64,000 nt of DNA, taken from Coniferiporia sulphurascens (taxonomy: Eukaryota > Basidiomycota > Agaricomycetes > Hymenochaetales > Hymenochaetaceae). The notes beneath the pieces were generated by a model. That model saw only the letters and a list, made by a program, of their open reading frames with translations, did not search any database and was not told the DNA's origin. A program made the position numbers and the translations under genes. The number at the start of each line of letters is the position of its first letter. The first letter of the stretch is position 1. Positions 23,201-34,525 of the stretch are shown one piece after another. The stretch covers positions 62,001 to 126,000 of the forward strand of contig NBBA01000009.1 of NCBI GenBank assembly GCA_002794785.1, given 5' to 3'.

Positions 23201-24598
23201 CCACCTTTCGGACTCTCCCACATATGTCCCAGCCGGCGCTCTCGCCCACCCTTTCCTATTCTAAGCTACCCCCTTTTTGCCTGATGTTGTCTGTTTGGAT
23301 TGGCCATAGTGATATGTATTCCTCCCTCTTTCTCCTTCTCTCTTACTAATAGGGGCCCTTCCCACCTTGGCACCCTTCAGGGAGCAGGGCCCCTGCCCAG
23401 TTTCATGTGTTGCGCGATGACGGGTGCCTCTGTTGTTATGTAGTTAGGGCCCCCCCTTCGGGGGGGCAGCTTGTAATTATGTAGTACTGCAGGAATAATT
23501 TTAAAAAAAAAAAAAAGGCCACTCGGTCTATGATGCAGCCCAACACCTTTTACAGATCATGGAGGGAGCCCATGTGAAGGGCCTTGTTTGCTCCATTCTA
23601 GCAGCGGACATTCAGGGTTTCTTCGACTCAGTGCACCCAAGGTGACTCCACCACCAGCTTTTGGAGATGGGATGCCTGCCAGACATGGTGGCATGGTGTC
23701 TCTCCTTCATGACAGAAAGGGAAGTGGCCGTCTCGTTTGATGGCACAACCCTACTGACAGCGCCAAAACCCGACCTCGGCACACCCCAAGGGTCGCTGGT
23801 GTCGCCCATTCTTTCAACCATCTTCGCCGGCATTGTAGCACGGCACTTTCAACAGTGCGGCTCACAACTGTTGGCCTACATTGATGACTACCTCATAGCC
23901 TGCATGGGCACCTCAGTAACCGCTAACTGTAGATCCCTCACACAGGCATACCAGCAACTCGACCTCCTCTTCTGCCAGATCAGTCTCAACATTGAACTGG
24001 CAAAGACGGAGGTCCTCCACTTCCACCCACCCAGGTGACGAACCGGCTACCACCGCTGGGACACTGCTGGGATACAAATCGACACCGACACCCTGGTCCG
24101 CCCCACCAACCCCTTGCACTGGCTGGGAATCTGGTGGGATGCGGGCCTCACCTTCAAACCTCATGTAGAGTGAATGTGCTCCAAAGGCCTTTCAACGTTG
24201 GCAGCCCTCCATATTCTCAGCAACACCTTTTTTATATTTTATATTTTATAATTATTCCTGCAGTATTACATAATTACAAGCTGCCCCCCCTGAAGGGGGG
24301 GCCCTAACTACATAACAACAGAGGTGCCCGTCATTGCGCATTGCACAAAACTGGGTGGGGGCTCTGCTCCCCGAGGGGTGCCAAAGTGTGAAGAGCCCCT
24401 ATTTAGTAAGACAAACGCAAGAAGGAGGGATACATATCGCTACAAACAAAACAAGCAGACGAGGGCAGGTTAAAGTAGGAAGCTTAGAAATGAGAATGGG
24501 GAGGCGAGAGCACCAGCCAAGATGTATCCATAGGAATTCGAAAGACAGGTGCTAATCAGAAGGAAAAGGAGGGAGCGTACCTGAGAGCTCCAAAAGGG

Positions 24599-24980
24599 TG
24601 TTAGATGCAGTCGATCTTCTTTCCTTTTTCGTCTACCTCCGATCCTTTTTCCTTTTCTGTTCTTTCCTTTCACATTTCCCCTTTCGGCATGATCACCTGC
24701 TCCCTGATCCCCTTTAGTCAAATGACTCATTATGACTCATGATCACCCCCTTATGGTAATACTTTCCCAATGACCCCCTGAGCTTAAATAGTTGAGCCAA
24801 ACATTATTGTTTCCTGTTCTTCTCTTCTACTTACCATTGTGTCGTCTAAGTGTTACACATGATCTGAACATAGTCCCTCTGAGTCCCCCCTCAGATTACT
24901 AGGTGTTTCCCTTCGCACTAGTCAGCGTTTCATCAATCTCTTCAGGGCCCTGTCGAGTTATTCCCGGCCGCTGCCTAACA
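24599..24980 (+). repeat. Solo LTR, family B
   Basis: 382 bp from TGTTAGATGC to GCCTAACA, with perfect 5-bp TSD AAGGG (24594-24598, 24981-24985). Its sequence is unrelated to family A apart from the TGTTA/TAACA ends. Strand is arbitrary. It has no coding content. Confidence 0.85.
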
Positions 24981-25022
24981 AAGGGCCAGGTCCGAGTCCT
25001 GGGTTCTAGGTCCGAGCATACG

Positions 25023-25440
25023 TCACATGTAGTCCTGTAGGAGGTCCAGGTTCATATCCTCATCGGTTGGGTGGCTGTCTAGGTCCATTGCAGCAAAAGA
25101 TAGCCTGATGGCGCCTGCGGCATGGTCAGAGAGGCAGTTTAGGTGCCCCGTCAGCTTTAGCCAGTGGTGCAAAACTGGGAGACGGTGTTCATCAGCCCAC
25201 TCTGAGTGGTGGACTGGGAGGGGGTCCCGAGGTGGCCATACGCATTGTATCCACGAGTGGAAGGTGCTACAGCCACCTAAGATGTGGGCAGTCGACTGTG
25301 CGGGCCAGGGGGGGTGGTTGTGCCACCTGCAGTGCGAGATCAGGCCATGTCTGTGCCGGTAGGCTGAGTCAAAGCTCAGCCAGTAGCCCCCATAGGGACT
25401 GGCGCGACAGAGGACTTGGGCGACTGTGGATAGCTCGCTT

Positions 25441-25478
<38 letters not shown>

Positions 25479-25610
25479 CGACGTGTGGGATAGGCTCGCT
25501 TCGGGGGGGCGGGACGGGGTGAGATGGGCGATGACAGAGCAAGCTTCTTTGTACTGGTTACTGCTTATATGTATTCTTGTTTGTACTGTAGCGACTTTTA
25601 GGTGTGACAG

Positions 25611-25656
<46 letters not shown>

Positions 25657-27312
25657 AGTAAGAAAAAAGGCGCTGACTGAATGAAAAAAAAGAAGCAATA
25701 AAAAAAAAAAAAAACAGCGTGGTCGACTGAGTGCATAAGCAGCTTCCTGGGTCGGCAGGAGGGGATGCCGTGTACCATGAGGTATTTGTCTGCGGTGGAG
25801 GCTAGAGGGTGGGCAAGTGAGAGGGTCCACCGGTCCATGAGGGTGCGAACGGCGACTTCTTTAAGCATGGAGGTGGAGGGTTTAAGGTCGGATGGGGGGA
25901 GCCCCATTGCTAATTTCACTTCCATGTCAGCCCATTCATTTCCAGGGATGTCCAAGTGGCCAGGGCACCATACAAAGTGAATGGTGAGCTGGGGGTACAA
26001 GTCCAGCAGAGTCTCTACACCCGCTTTCCAAATGTGGAGGAGGTGGGCGCTGGGGGCAGCGGCCCAAGTGCGGAAAAGGTGGAGTGCAGTCAGCGAATCA
26101 GATAGAAAGAAAATATCTGATGCGACATGCAATTGTGCTGGGAGGCGGCACACCACCCATCCAGGGGCCATTGTGAGGGAGAACTCCTCGGCATCCATGG
26201 CAGTAGCGCAGGTGGGGGACTCCAGTCAGCGTGACCAGAGGTGGGTGGGGCCTAGCATTGCACAGATGGCAGAGCCCGACTTGTCATCGATGCGAGAGCC
26301 ATCCGTGAATACCTGGATGTGCGGGGTGGAGCCGAGGGCCCATGTGGCACTCACGAATTGTTTGCACATGTCGGCACTGGCCAGGGTGACGGGTGGTGAA
26401 TTGGACTCGGCCGTTTGTAAAGGCCAGAGGGTCCGTCCATGAGGGATGTGTGTATGCAGGGACCTGTTGAACCCAGGGGGCTCGGACCTGCAGAGAAAGG
26501 GAAAAAGGTCTATTAGCTACGTTTTTAAATAATTTGCGGCCAATAGCGTGAGGGGTGTGCCAGAGGCACAGGGAATGGGTAGTCTTTATATATTCAAAAT
26601 AGAAAGAAAGGGGGGGGACAGAGCAAAGAAAATTTGTGGAATGGGGGGAGGTGCCTTTGAAGATGCCCAAAATCCAGCAGCAGGCTGTGTTTTGCATGGT
26701 CTGGAGGCAGTTTACCAGAGTTTTTTGGCAGCGGCCATGGTACCAGACTGGCGCCCCCCATGACAGGATGGAGCGGATGCAGGAGGTGTACAGGCAGTGT
26801 AGGAGAAGGGCTGAGATGCCGCATTGGATGTTGCCCAGAATGCGGAGGGCAGCGAGGGTGGAGAGCCCCTTGGAGTGCATTCGCTCAACGTGGGGCTTGA
26901 AGGTGAGGCCTGGGTCCCACCATATCCCCAACCATCGAAGTGGGATTGAGGGGCGGATTAGGGTGTTGGGGTCGACCTGGATGCCGGCAGTGTCCCAGCC
27001 ATCATAGCTGGTGCGTCGCCAAGGGGGGTGAAAGTGGAGGCACTCCATCTTGGCAGCTTTGATGTTGAGACCGATGGTGCCGAAGAGGGTGTCGAGTTGG
27101 TGGTAGGTGCGGGCAAGGGTGCGGCAGTTGGATGCCACTGAAGGACCTACACAAATTAGTAAATGGTCATTGACATATGCTAAGGCAGTGGTGCCGGCTT
27201 GGTGAAAGCGATGGAGGACCATGCCTGCGAATATCATTGACAGGATGGGGGAAACTGGCAAGCCTTGAGGGGTGCCGAAGTCGGGTTTCGGGGCAGTAGG
27301 GAGGGTGGTGCC
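25023..27312 (-). pseudogene. ORF2 fragment of LINE M2 (RT, RNase H, C-terminal cluster)
   Basis: Reading right to left: GTPQGLPVSPILSMIF (about 27275), YVNDHLLI with N replacing the first catalytic D of YVDD (about 27165), the RT thumb, then RNase H with VVCRLPAQLHVASDIFFLSDSLTAL, the catalytic-like WCPGHLDIPGNEWAD (about 25960) and the C-terminal HCRWHNHPPW ... AHILGGC cluster (about 25340-25270). The insert at 25440-25714 interrupts the link between RNase H and the C-terminal segment. The altered RT motif and the insert make it non-functional. Confidence 0.75.
25440..25714. repeat. Poly-G / poly-A insert resembling a degenerate family A LTR
   Basis: It contains a run of 37 G (25442-25478), a near-repeat of the sequence just left of the run (GCTCGCTTCGGGG), a poly-A run of about 42 (25612-25653) and two shorter A runs. 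The stretch CTGTAGCGACTT and the later ATGAGTAAG and GCGCTGACTGA match, in order, the minus-strand family A LTR, so an old LTR with expanded homopolymers is likely. No clear TSD was found. Homopolymer lengths may be assembly artefacts. Confidence 0.45.
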
Positions 27313-28012
27313 CATCCTTCTTGACCAGTAACCACCACCATCAACTAGTGCGGGCAGCTAAAACTCCCCCATGTCAAACCCTAGTGATTACAGGAACACT
27401 CTCTGTCATACTCAACAACCCCTCCCACCCCTCACATCGGCTAGTCTAGCCACTGCAAGGGCCGCCGAAACGGCCGCCATCCTGGCTGCCGAGGCCACCA
27501 CTTCCGCTCAATGCGAAACAACCCCTGCCCCCTACCAACCCACCACTGGCCTCCTGCCACTGACCTCCTCCCTGGATGTCCTGGCACCCTCTCCCAACAT
27601 CGGCAACTCCCAACTAGTGTTGGCCTACGACTTTACTGCCCAAGCATGCAATGAGTCGAGGCACGCATCCTGAGCAGGCTCCCCAGCCTCCTTGGTAGGG
27701 TTGATCCATGGATCTAATGAGTTCGGTGAGATGGCCCCAGAGGTGGCAGTCGACCCCCATACCCCCCTGCAACAGGTGGGAGGCACAAGCCTCGGGTGGA
27801 AACATTCCTCAGCCGCCATGTCGCCGCTCACCCCGAGAGCAGCCCCCGGCACCTCAAACTACGAACCCCACACCTCAGGGTTCATGCACTCCCTTTCACA
27901 TGCCCTGGAAGATTTCGACAAGGAAACTGTGGATGCCTCCACCACCGACACCGACATCAAGGTGGCACAGTTTGTTGGCAACGTCCTATGGAACGTTCAG
28001 CAGACCCTCACC
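27313..28012 (+). mobile_element. LINE P4, 5' end and ORF1 N-terminal half, cut off at VPS35
   Basis: It starts with the complete 5' end (CATCCTTCTTGACC). ORF1 starts at the ATG near 27374 (MSNPSDYRN), with TGA at 27671 and then VGGTSLGW..., FMHSLSHALEDFD and FVGNVLWNVQQTLT. At about 28012 it changes directly into VPS35 coding sequence, with no LINE 3' end, no tail and no TSD. This is a rearrangement breakpoint, not an insertion border. The reading frame happens to continue from ORF1 into VPS35. Confidence 0.8.
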
Positions 28013-29495
28013 AACGAGTTCCATCTCTACTCTCTCAGCCCCTTCCTCTCCACAACTGCTCAGCTCCAGCAGTCCATCAACATCAAGCAGATCGTCATTG
28101 CGCTCATTGACAGGCTCACCACATATGCCATGCGCAAGGCTGAGAATGAGAACCCGGAGGAGACGAAGCGCCAGGAGGAGGCAGTGGCGAGACGGCTGGC
28201 GGAGAAGGTCAAGGTGCAGAAAGCCAAGGTCCGGACAAACAGCATCGGTCTGACTTCCGGCGCTTGGGTCTCAGAAGACACAATTTGGGGAATTGACAAG
28301 CCTGACTTTAGAAGATGCTGAAAAGTCGTTCACGGATCTCAGTCTGAGCAATGGGGAAGCAGCGCTGAATGGTGAAAAGTCGCTGACAGAGGAGAATGGT
28401 AAGGAAAAGGAAAAGGAGGCCGCACCTTTGAAGAAGTTCAGAGGTATACCGGAGAATGTCAAGCTGTTTGAGGTCTTTTGGCATCAAGTTGTTGAACTCA
28501 TCAAGGTGAGGCATTTCATATACGACTTGGGCAGCCAATTAATACCAGTCTCTTAGGCAAGGCCGGACTTGTCCATCCAGGATATCACAGCACTCTTAGT
28601 GTCCCTTATGAATTTATCCATCAGTTGTTATCCTGATTGCCTAGAATACGTTGACCAGATCTTAGGCTTTGCAAGCGAGAAAATCAAAGAATTCTCAGAC
28701 AGGTCAGCTACATGCCCTATCAACCAACTGTCCCCACTCACTCACACCCCCACTCAGCCCGGACCTGCATGCGATGCAAACAACGAACAACCTCGCCTTG
28801 CTCCCTGTCGCTCCCATCAACTCCTACCTATCCGTGCTAACCCTACTCACTCTCCCGTGATATGCCAACCTGCTCCTCCTGCAGCCCTTCATGGCACGTC
28901 GTTCGCTCACACACGCCATCATTGCATCCGTGCTCAAGAACGAAACTATCATCGAGACGCCTGAGGATGTGCACAGTGTGCTAGAGCTCTGTCAGGTGCT
29001 CATGCACAATCAGCTTGATACCTCGGTGGCTAGCAGTGGGCAGGGCTCGGGCTCGGGTGTGCACCAGCCTCCTGCACATGTAGATTGTGAGGAGATGGCA
29101 GAGGAGCAGGGATGGGTTGTGAGGATGGTGCACCTGTTCCGCATGGATGCGCTTGATGTGCAGTTCGAGGTACGTGTGCCGTCTTGCCCATTAAAGTGAA
29201 GAGAATGACAGTGTTCTTTAGCTCTTCCAAGAAGAGCACGGAGACATTTCGAAGCTGGGGGAGAGCGGATGCAGTATACATACCCAGCACTCATTATGAA
29301 CATCATAAAATTATGCCGGTGGTACAAAAAGTGGGAACACGAGGTGAGCGAAAGCCCATAATGAACACCTCCAAAACGTGTCTAACAAAATGCGAATGCG
29401 CTCTAGGAGGACGACTGGCAATCCAAAGTGTCCACAATCCTCAAATTCATGCGCCAGCTCATCTTGATCCTCTTCACACAAGTCGAAGCTCCTGC
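28013..29495 (+). pseudogene. VPS35: VPS35 exons, block 1 (five exons)
   Basis: Exons inferred from protein continuity and GT-AG borders: 28013-28505, 28557-28702, 28758-29169, 29222-29343 and 29407-29495 (cut by the LTR). Introns are 51, 55, 52 and 63 bp with donors GTGAGG, GTCAGC, GTACGT and GTGAGC. Short introns like these are typical of basidiomycetes. The reading frame shifts near 28287 (EDTIWG then ELTSLTLEDAEKS requires one extra G) and again near 29262, where GAGAG stands for an expected GAG before the RMQYTYPALIMNI-type segment. TGA 28858-28860 falls after LTLLTLP, before YANLLLLQPFMARRSL. Confidence 0.8.
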
Positions 29496-29921
29496 TGTTA
29501 CAAATTTCCCTTATTCATCGCTTCTATCAACATTAGTCATCTCCACTGAGTAAATCACCTTGTATGCTGACTGATCCTAGCTCCATGATCAGTCAGACTC
29601 TTCTATTAGCTTCCATCCCTTTCCATGCTGACTGATCTCTGTCTTTGCTCAGTCAGCATTCCACCTCATTCTGTAGGGTTCTATACATGTATATAAGAAC
29701 TCACCTTCAGAGCACTAAGCCTTAAGCTTGTGCTCTTCATTCAATAGAGTCTACTCATCCACTATCTCCTCTATGGGATATTAAGTCACCAGTCACCAGT
29801 CCACCAGCTTACTAGTCCTCGGGGAAACCCTTGCTCAATTATCGTCTCATCTCTACCTCATCTTACTCGGTCAATCCTCATCGATCGCTTATTAAGCCTT
29901 ACCTAATCAGTAGGCTTAACA
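29496..29921 (+). repeat. Solo LTR, diverged relative of family A, inside a VPS35 exon
   Basis: 426 bp, TGTTACAAATTT to GGCTTAACA. Flanks CCTGC and CCCAC would be a 5-bp TSD with two transitions. Removing the LTR and one flank rejoins the VPS35 codons in frame (EAPA then IALWLFLLAVQ). It keeps TATATAAG and a palindromic AAGCCTTAAGCTTGTGCT element like family A, but the rest is strongly diverged and shorter. Confidence 0.82.
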
Positions 29922-30249
29922 CCCACCATCGCACTATGGCTCTTCCTGCTCGCTGTGCAAGTGTCCAATGAATGCAGGTTCGAAGACCTGACATATGACC
30001 TATACATGCAGGCATTCACAGTGTACGAGGACAGCATTTCAGATAGCCGTGCGCAGCTGCAGGCCGTCAGGCTGCTCATCGGCAAGCTACAGGGTGCACA
30101 TGTGTTTTGCGCAGATAATTATGATACACTTATCATGAAGGCGGCACTGCATGGTGCAAAGCTGTTGAAGAAGCCTCATCAGACGACTGCAGTGCACCTC
30201 GTGAGTCACATGTTCTGGCAGGAGGCACATGCCGGTGAGGCACTGGAGC
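29922..30249 (+). pseudogene. VPS35: VPS35 exon, block 2
   Basis: This is continuous coding sequence from ALWLFLLAVQVSNECRFEDL to MFWQEAHAGEALE, an uninterrupted exon after the LTR. It covers the C-terminal helical repeats that contact VPS29 in the known retromer. It stops at the insertion point of the AT-rich LINE (TSD 30237-30249) and resumes in frame at 34535. Confidence 0.82.
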
Positions 30250-33200
30250 CGACAACATCAAACCCAAACCTTATTAACGTTCACCCATCCCGACGCAATC
30301 TTATTAACACCTCGTCAATCACCTGTCCATCATCCCCATCAATGCACGTCGACCCATACAACTCAGTTAATGATGATACTTTATGAATCACACAGCCTTA
30401 CGAATACTTCAGCTAAATGTAGCAAAAAGCGGACCACGAACGACACAACTTCTCAATAACCCAAATCTACACATTCTAGCATTGCAAGAACCATTTATCG
30501 GATTCTCTGGCCTTACTCGCTCTGACTCAGACCCTGACAGCATTCCCATTTTTCTTCCCATAAAACACCCGGCTTGGGATTATTTCATTCCTTCTTACGA
30601 TACTAACGTTCCCATTAAACCGCACATAATAATTTATGTCAGAAAATCATTTCCTCATCTTTCTGCTATTTCGCGTCAGGACATTACTAACCATAAAGAC
30701 TTTATGACAATCGACGTCACATATTTAAGCAAAACATTCCGCCTCATCAACTGTTACAACTACGGCTCTGGCATTTTAGGTGAAAACATTCGTTTCCTTA
30801 CCGACATCGAACTCGATTACGACATTCCCACCTGCATCATGGGCGACTTCAATATACACCATCTGGAATGGGAGCTCCCTGATAGACAACCGCAACGATC
30901 ATCAGCCGAAGCCGAGACATTCCTTACGTGGACTCAAGATCAATCTCTTTTTATCCTTAACGACACCGATTTTCCAACACGAAAAGGACAACACCGACAA
31001 CATGACTCTATCATTGACCTTACACTTATTAACTTTACAGCTATCCTTTCCGATTTCTTTTACGATTGGACATGCGTTGATATGGCAGCTTACTCATCCG
31101 ATCACATCCCAATAACCATCGCATATCTCCCAATCAACACTGATTTTCAACCCGACAATCCACCAGCCACATACAAATACGACCCCGATCGGAAAAAGGA
31201 ATGGATTGAAAAATTTAGTTTCCATTTAGATAACCAACCGCTTCCTCAGTTTTCAAACGATGACTCTGTTTATGATTATGCTAACAAACTCTTGGAAAAA
31301 ATACTACTAACAACATCAGAAATCATGCCGCAGACACTGTCATCAACCTTTTCCTACTCTTACTGGTGGAACGACGAATGCACCAAAGCAATACATGCAT
31401 TTAGGGACTGCTCCGAAAATTTCGAAAAAGAACATCTTCATAAAGAAGCACGCATTATATTCAAAAAAGCAAAACAATCCTGGGCCACCTCCATCCTCGA
31501 AGGAGCATCATCTTACGACATTTATCGCTATGCCAAATGGTCCTCTGGGAAATGAAAAACACGCACACCACCCATTCTCTATCAAGATCAATTCGTTCAC
31601 ACACCAGAACAACAAGCGAACGTATTTCATCAATCTTTCTTCTCGAATGCTCGACAACCGAACGTCACCAACCTCCCTTACGACCCTCCAAAAAAGCCCA
31701 CTCGTTCTTCTCCTCGTATTACTCAAAACGAAATCGACTCGTGCCTCAATCTTACACACAACAACTCAGCACCTGGTATCTCAAATATATCATACACATA
31801 TATCAAATGGGTTAATTCCGTACATCCAACGATTCTATTTGATCTATTTAACGAATGCTTTTCTCGTCATATCCACCCGTGGAAAAATGCTAACATTGTT
31901 TTAATCCCAAAACCTAACAAAACTGACTCTAGCAATCCACGTTCATACCGACCAATTGCGCTCCTTGAATGCATAGGAAAAGTTTTGGAAAAAATCATCG
32001 CGAAACGCCTCACCTGGGACGTCGGCCGATTCAACCTTGTTCCTACTATCCAATTCGGTGGCCGTTCCAATTCTTGCATGATCGACGCAGGTCTTTCACT
32101 CATCCATGATATACAAATCGCCCATAAAAAGAAACTCGTGGTATCAGCACTCGCCATCGACATCAAAGGCTATTTCGACAACATCAATCACATGCGACTT
32201 CTACATTCTCTACATTTATTGGGATTTGATCAAAAAATTATTCTTTGGACACAAGCCTTTCTCTCTGATCGTCATATATCATTTAAAATTGACAATTTTA
32301 CTTCCGAACAAAAACCAATCCACAACGTCGGTATTCCACAAGGATCACCTATTTCACCAATTTTGTCTACAATTTATACTGCCTTTATTCTCGATTCATT
32401 CATTTCCTCCTCTGACACTTGTCTTAAAGCTTACGTCGATGATCAACTTATTCTAGTTTATTCCGAATCCTACCAAGAAAATATCCGCCTCCTTAAAAAA
32501 GCCTATAACATCATCTCCAACAAACTCAACGATATACAACTTTCTATTGATCACCTTAAATCCGACCTTATTCATTTTATTAGACACGGTTTTTCCCCAA
32601 CGTCTTTTCCTTCTATTTCTCTTCATAATATTCACACTCCTCCCATCACTATTAAACCATCACCAGTCATACGCTGGCTTGGGTTCTACCTCGATCAACA
32701 ACTCAATTTTAACGATCACATCCACCGCATGTGCATGCGAGCACGTTCAACCACCATGGCCCTTCGCATTCTTGGCAACACAATCCGCGGTCTCTCATTT
32801 GCCAACTTTCGAATGCTACACTTCGCCAACATCCTCCCTGTTCTTACGTATGGCTTCCAACTCTGGTTCACCGGCATTCACCAACAATCCAAAATAAACA
32901 AAATGTCCATCGCCCAAAACCAAAGTATCCGTCTTCTCACCGGCACCTTCCGTACTACACCATTGCACGCGCTTCACTGAATCGCACACATTCTTCCAAT
33001 TCCGATCCTTCTTCAGAAATACAATCAATCCACCGCTCTCCGTCTCAATAGATTACCTCTTAACTCCCAACTTCTTAATCGTCTTCCAGCAACCTGGCCA
33101 CGCCTTCCTTCATCAAAACCACCTCTCACATCGCGGCATTTATCCACATCCAAAAAACCGAAAACACAACTTCACCGTCTCGCTTTCCTCGCAGACCCTC

Positions 33201-34485
33201 GTACCGAACATATTAATCCATACCTCGCACACCCTTCACAACATCTCCCCTCCAATCCATCGCAATATCATTACAAAGCTTTATCTTATCATCTCGAATC
33301 CGGAACATCACCTTTTGATCGAAAAAACTTCCAAAAAAACAAAATTCTTCTTTTACATGATTCTTTATCAAAAAATATTCACAATTTATTAATCTACACA
33401 GACGGTTCAAAAAACTACAAAAACAACAAATCCGTCACTATTTCATCTTTCGTCATCTATCATAAAGGACTAGTAGTCGATCTTGGTCATTTTTATTGCT
33501 CTCCCTCCGGCTCATCATTCGACGCAGAAATGTACACCCTTGCTAAATGTACCGAACGCATAACACTCTTCCGACAACGTCATATTCTTTCCTCTGTTCA
33601 TATCTTTAACATTCATTTCTTCTCAGACTCAGCGTCATGCATTCCTACCATCATTGATCTATCCCCTCACGCGGCCCAATGCTCTTCTAAAATATTTCGT
33701 AACTTTTCCGATACCTTCACTTCCAACACCAAACATCACATTCATCTTCATTGGTCCCCAGGTCATCTCGACATTCCCGGAAACGTCATCGCCGACAAAC
33801 TTACTCATTTCTCACCAATTGGCCGTCCATTTCTACTAAAAACATATGCAGGAGAGAAGGAAGACATTAACCTTCGCGCTATCACGTCATGGTCCCATCT
33901 AATCCAAAACACCAAAAACGTATCGGAGTCCGCGTCATTCAATACTATAACCGGAATACCATCTTCGAAACTACCACAATTTTGGAAAAAATTCTACTAC
34001 CCTCGGGACATTTCATCACGCATATTCCATGCTATCACTGGACACAGCCATTTTGGAGATTACTACAGGCGATTCGTACCAACCGAAGAAATTTCATGCC
34101 TTTGTGGAGAACCCATCCAAACGAGAGATCATATTATCCGACGATGCCCTCTTCTCAAATCCGCACGCATTCAAGCCTTCGGAAATGTCATACCACCTCC
34201 GGACAACATTTTATTCACAAAAGAATCTTATCTTCAAAAACTCGCCTCATTTTTCAATTCTTCGAACGCCTTTACCAAATCCTTTACTGTACATGATCCA
34301 ATTCCTATTTCCAGATTTTTTCCGCCATAAATTTTTACCATTAACAAATTCCAACACACAAACATCCTACCATTTCCTAGCCTTAAAACCAGAAACTTTA
34401 TACCTTGTTAATCTCCTCTGACACGATACTTTATATGGTCTCATATCCGCGTCTTTTACTTTGTAATGTAGCGGTATACAAATGC

Positions 34486-34521
<36 letters not shown>
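30250..34521 (+). mobile_element. Full-length AT-rich LINE of a second family, inserted in VPS35
   Basis: 4.27 kb with a pure poly-A tail of about 29 nt (34493-34521) and a perfect 13-bp TSD GAGGCACTGGAGC (30237-30249, 34522-34534). The tail, perfect TSD and near-open frame mark it as the youngest-looking insertion in the window. Base composition is clearly more AT-rich than the other LINEs, and it lacks their ORF1, hairpin and TAA-type tail. Whether the 133-nt leader is the whole 5' UTR cannot be told from one copy. Confidence 0.92.
30383..34330 (+). pseudogene. Single ORF of the AT-rich LINE (endonuclease-RT-RNase H), two TGA codons
   Basis: One frame of 1,316 codons. The ATG at 30383 leads directly into the endonuclease (LRILQLNVAKSG, LQEP at about 34, GDFNIHHLEWE at about 154, SSDHIPIT at about 238). 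RT: PKPNK (about 510), IDIKGYFDNINH (about 592), GIPQGSPISPIL (about 650), YVDDQ (about 683). RNase H: YTDGSKN (about 1005), AEMYTLAKC (about 1049), SDSASC (about 1083), HWSPGHLDIPGN (about 1124). A C-terminal zinc motif C-x-C-x7-H-x4-C lies at about 1243. The only breaks are TGA at 31553 and 32978 (codons 391 and 866), and Trp is plausible at both by one G-to-A change. No frameshift was seen. No gag-like ORF1 is present, so it is either a one-ORF element or lost its 5' part. Confidence 0.87.

Positions 34522-34525
<4 letters not shown>

Larger units (their letters stand above)
17666..23514 (+). mobile_element. LINE L3, 5'-truncated in ORF1, inserted in LINE H
   Basis: It starts within ORF1 and ends in a poly-A-like tail (about 23498-23514). 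Flanks AAGGCCACTCGGTCT at 17651-17665 and 23515-23529 form a perfect 13-15 bp TSD (the first two A may belong to the tail). Removing L3 rejoins the RT of H (GHSVYDAAQ). The perfect TSD suggests a younger insertion than most of its neighbours, although its ORF2 carries several stops. Confidence 0.9.
17025..24227 (+). mobile_element. LINE H, 3' part (RT), carrying an LTR and LINE L3
   Basis: H is seen as 17025-17095, 17636-17665 and 23530-24227, all RT sequence (LEKMIANRLQYL..., NQYGGHQGHSVYDAAQHLL, then GTPQGSLVSPIL and YIDDYL). TGA codons at about 23643, 24037 and 24172 break the frame. It stops at 24227 where minus-strand LINE M2 starts. The rest of H is not in the window. Confidence 0.75.
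24228..27312 (-). mobile_element. LINE M2 (minus), RT to 3' end, carrying an LTR and a low-complexity insert
   Basis: From left to right: tail (plus-strand TTTTATATTTTA), 3' UTR (to about 24598), LTR 24599-24980, C-terminal ORF2 (24986-25440), low-complexity insert (about 25440-25714), RNase H and RT (to 27312). At 27313 the complete 5' end of plus-strand LINE P4 begins, as in the proven P1 and P2 insertions. P4 therefore probably inserted into M2's RT. The rest of M2 is missing. Confidence 0.78.

Noticed and set aside
25442..25478. Poly-G run as a telomere or functional G-quadruplex
   Set aside because: There is no telomere-type repeat unit, it lies in a dead element, and its length may be technical.
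30383..34330. TGA recoded as tryptophan in the AT-rich LINE
   Set aside because: Trp is written TGG throughout this ORF and the other elements, and TGA acts as a stop or sits at Arg sites elsewhere. Two G-to-A mutations are simpler.
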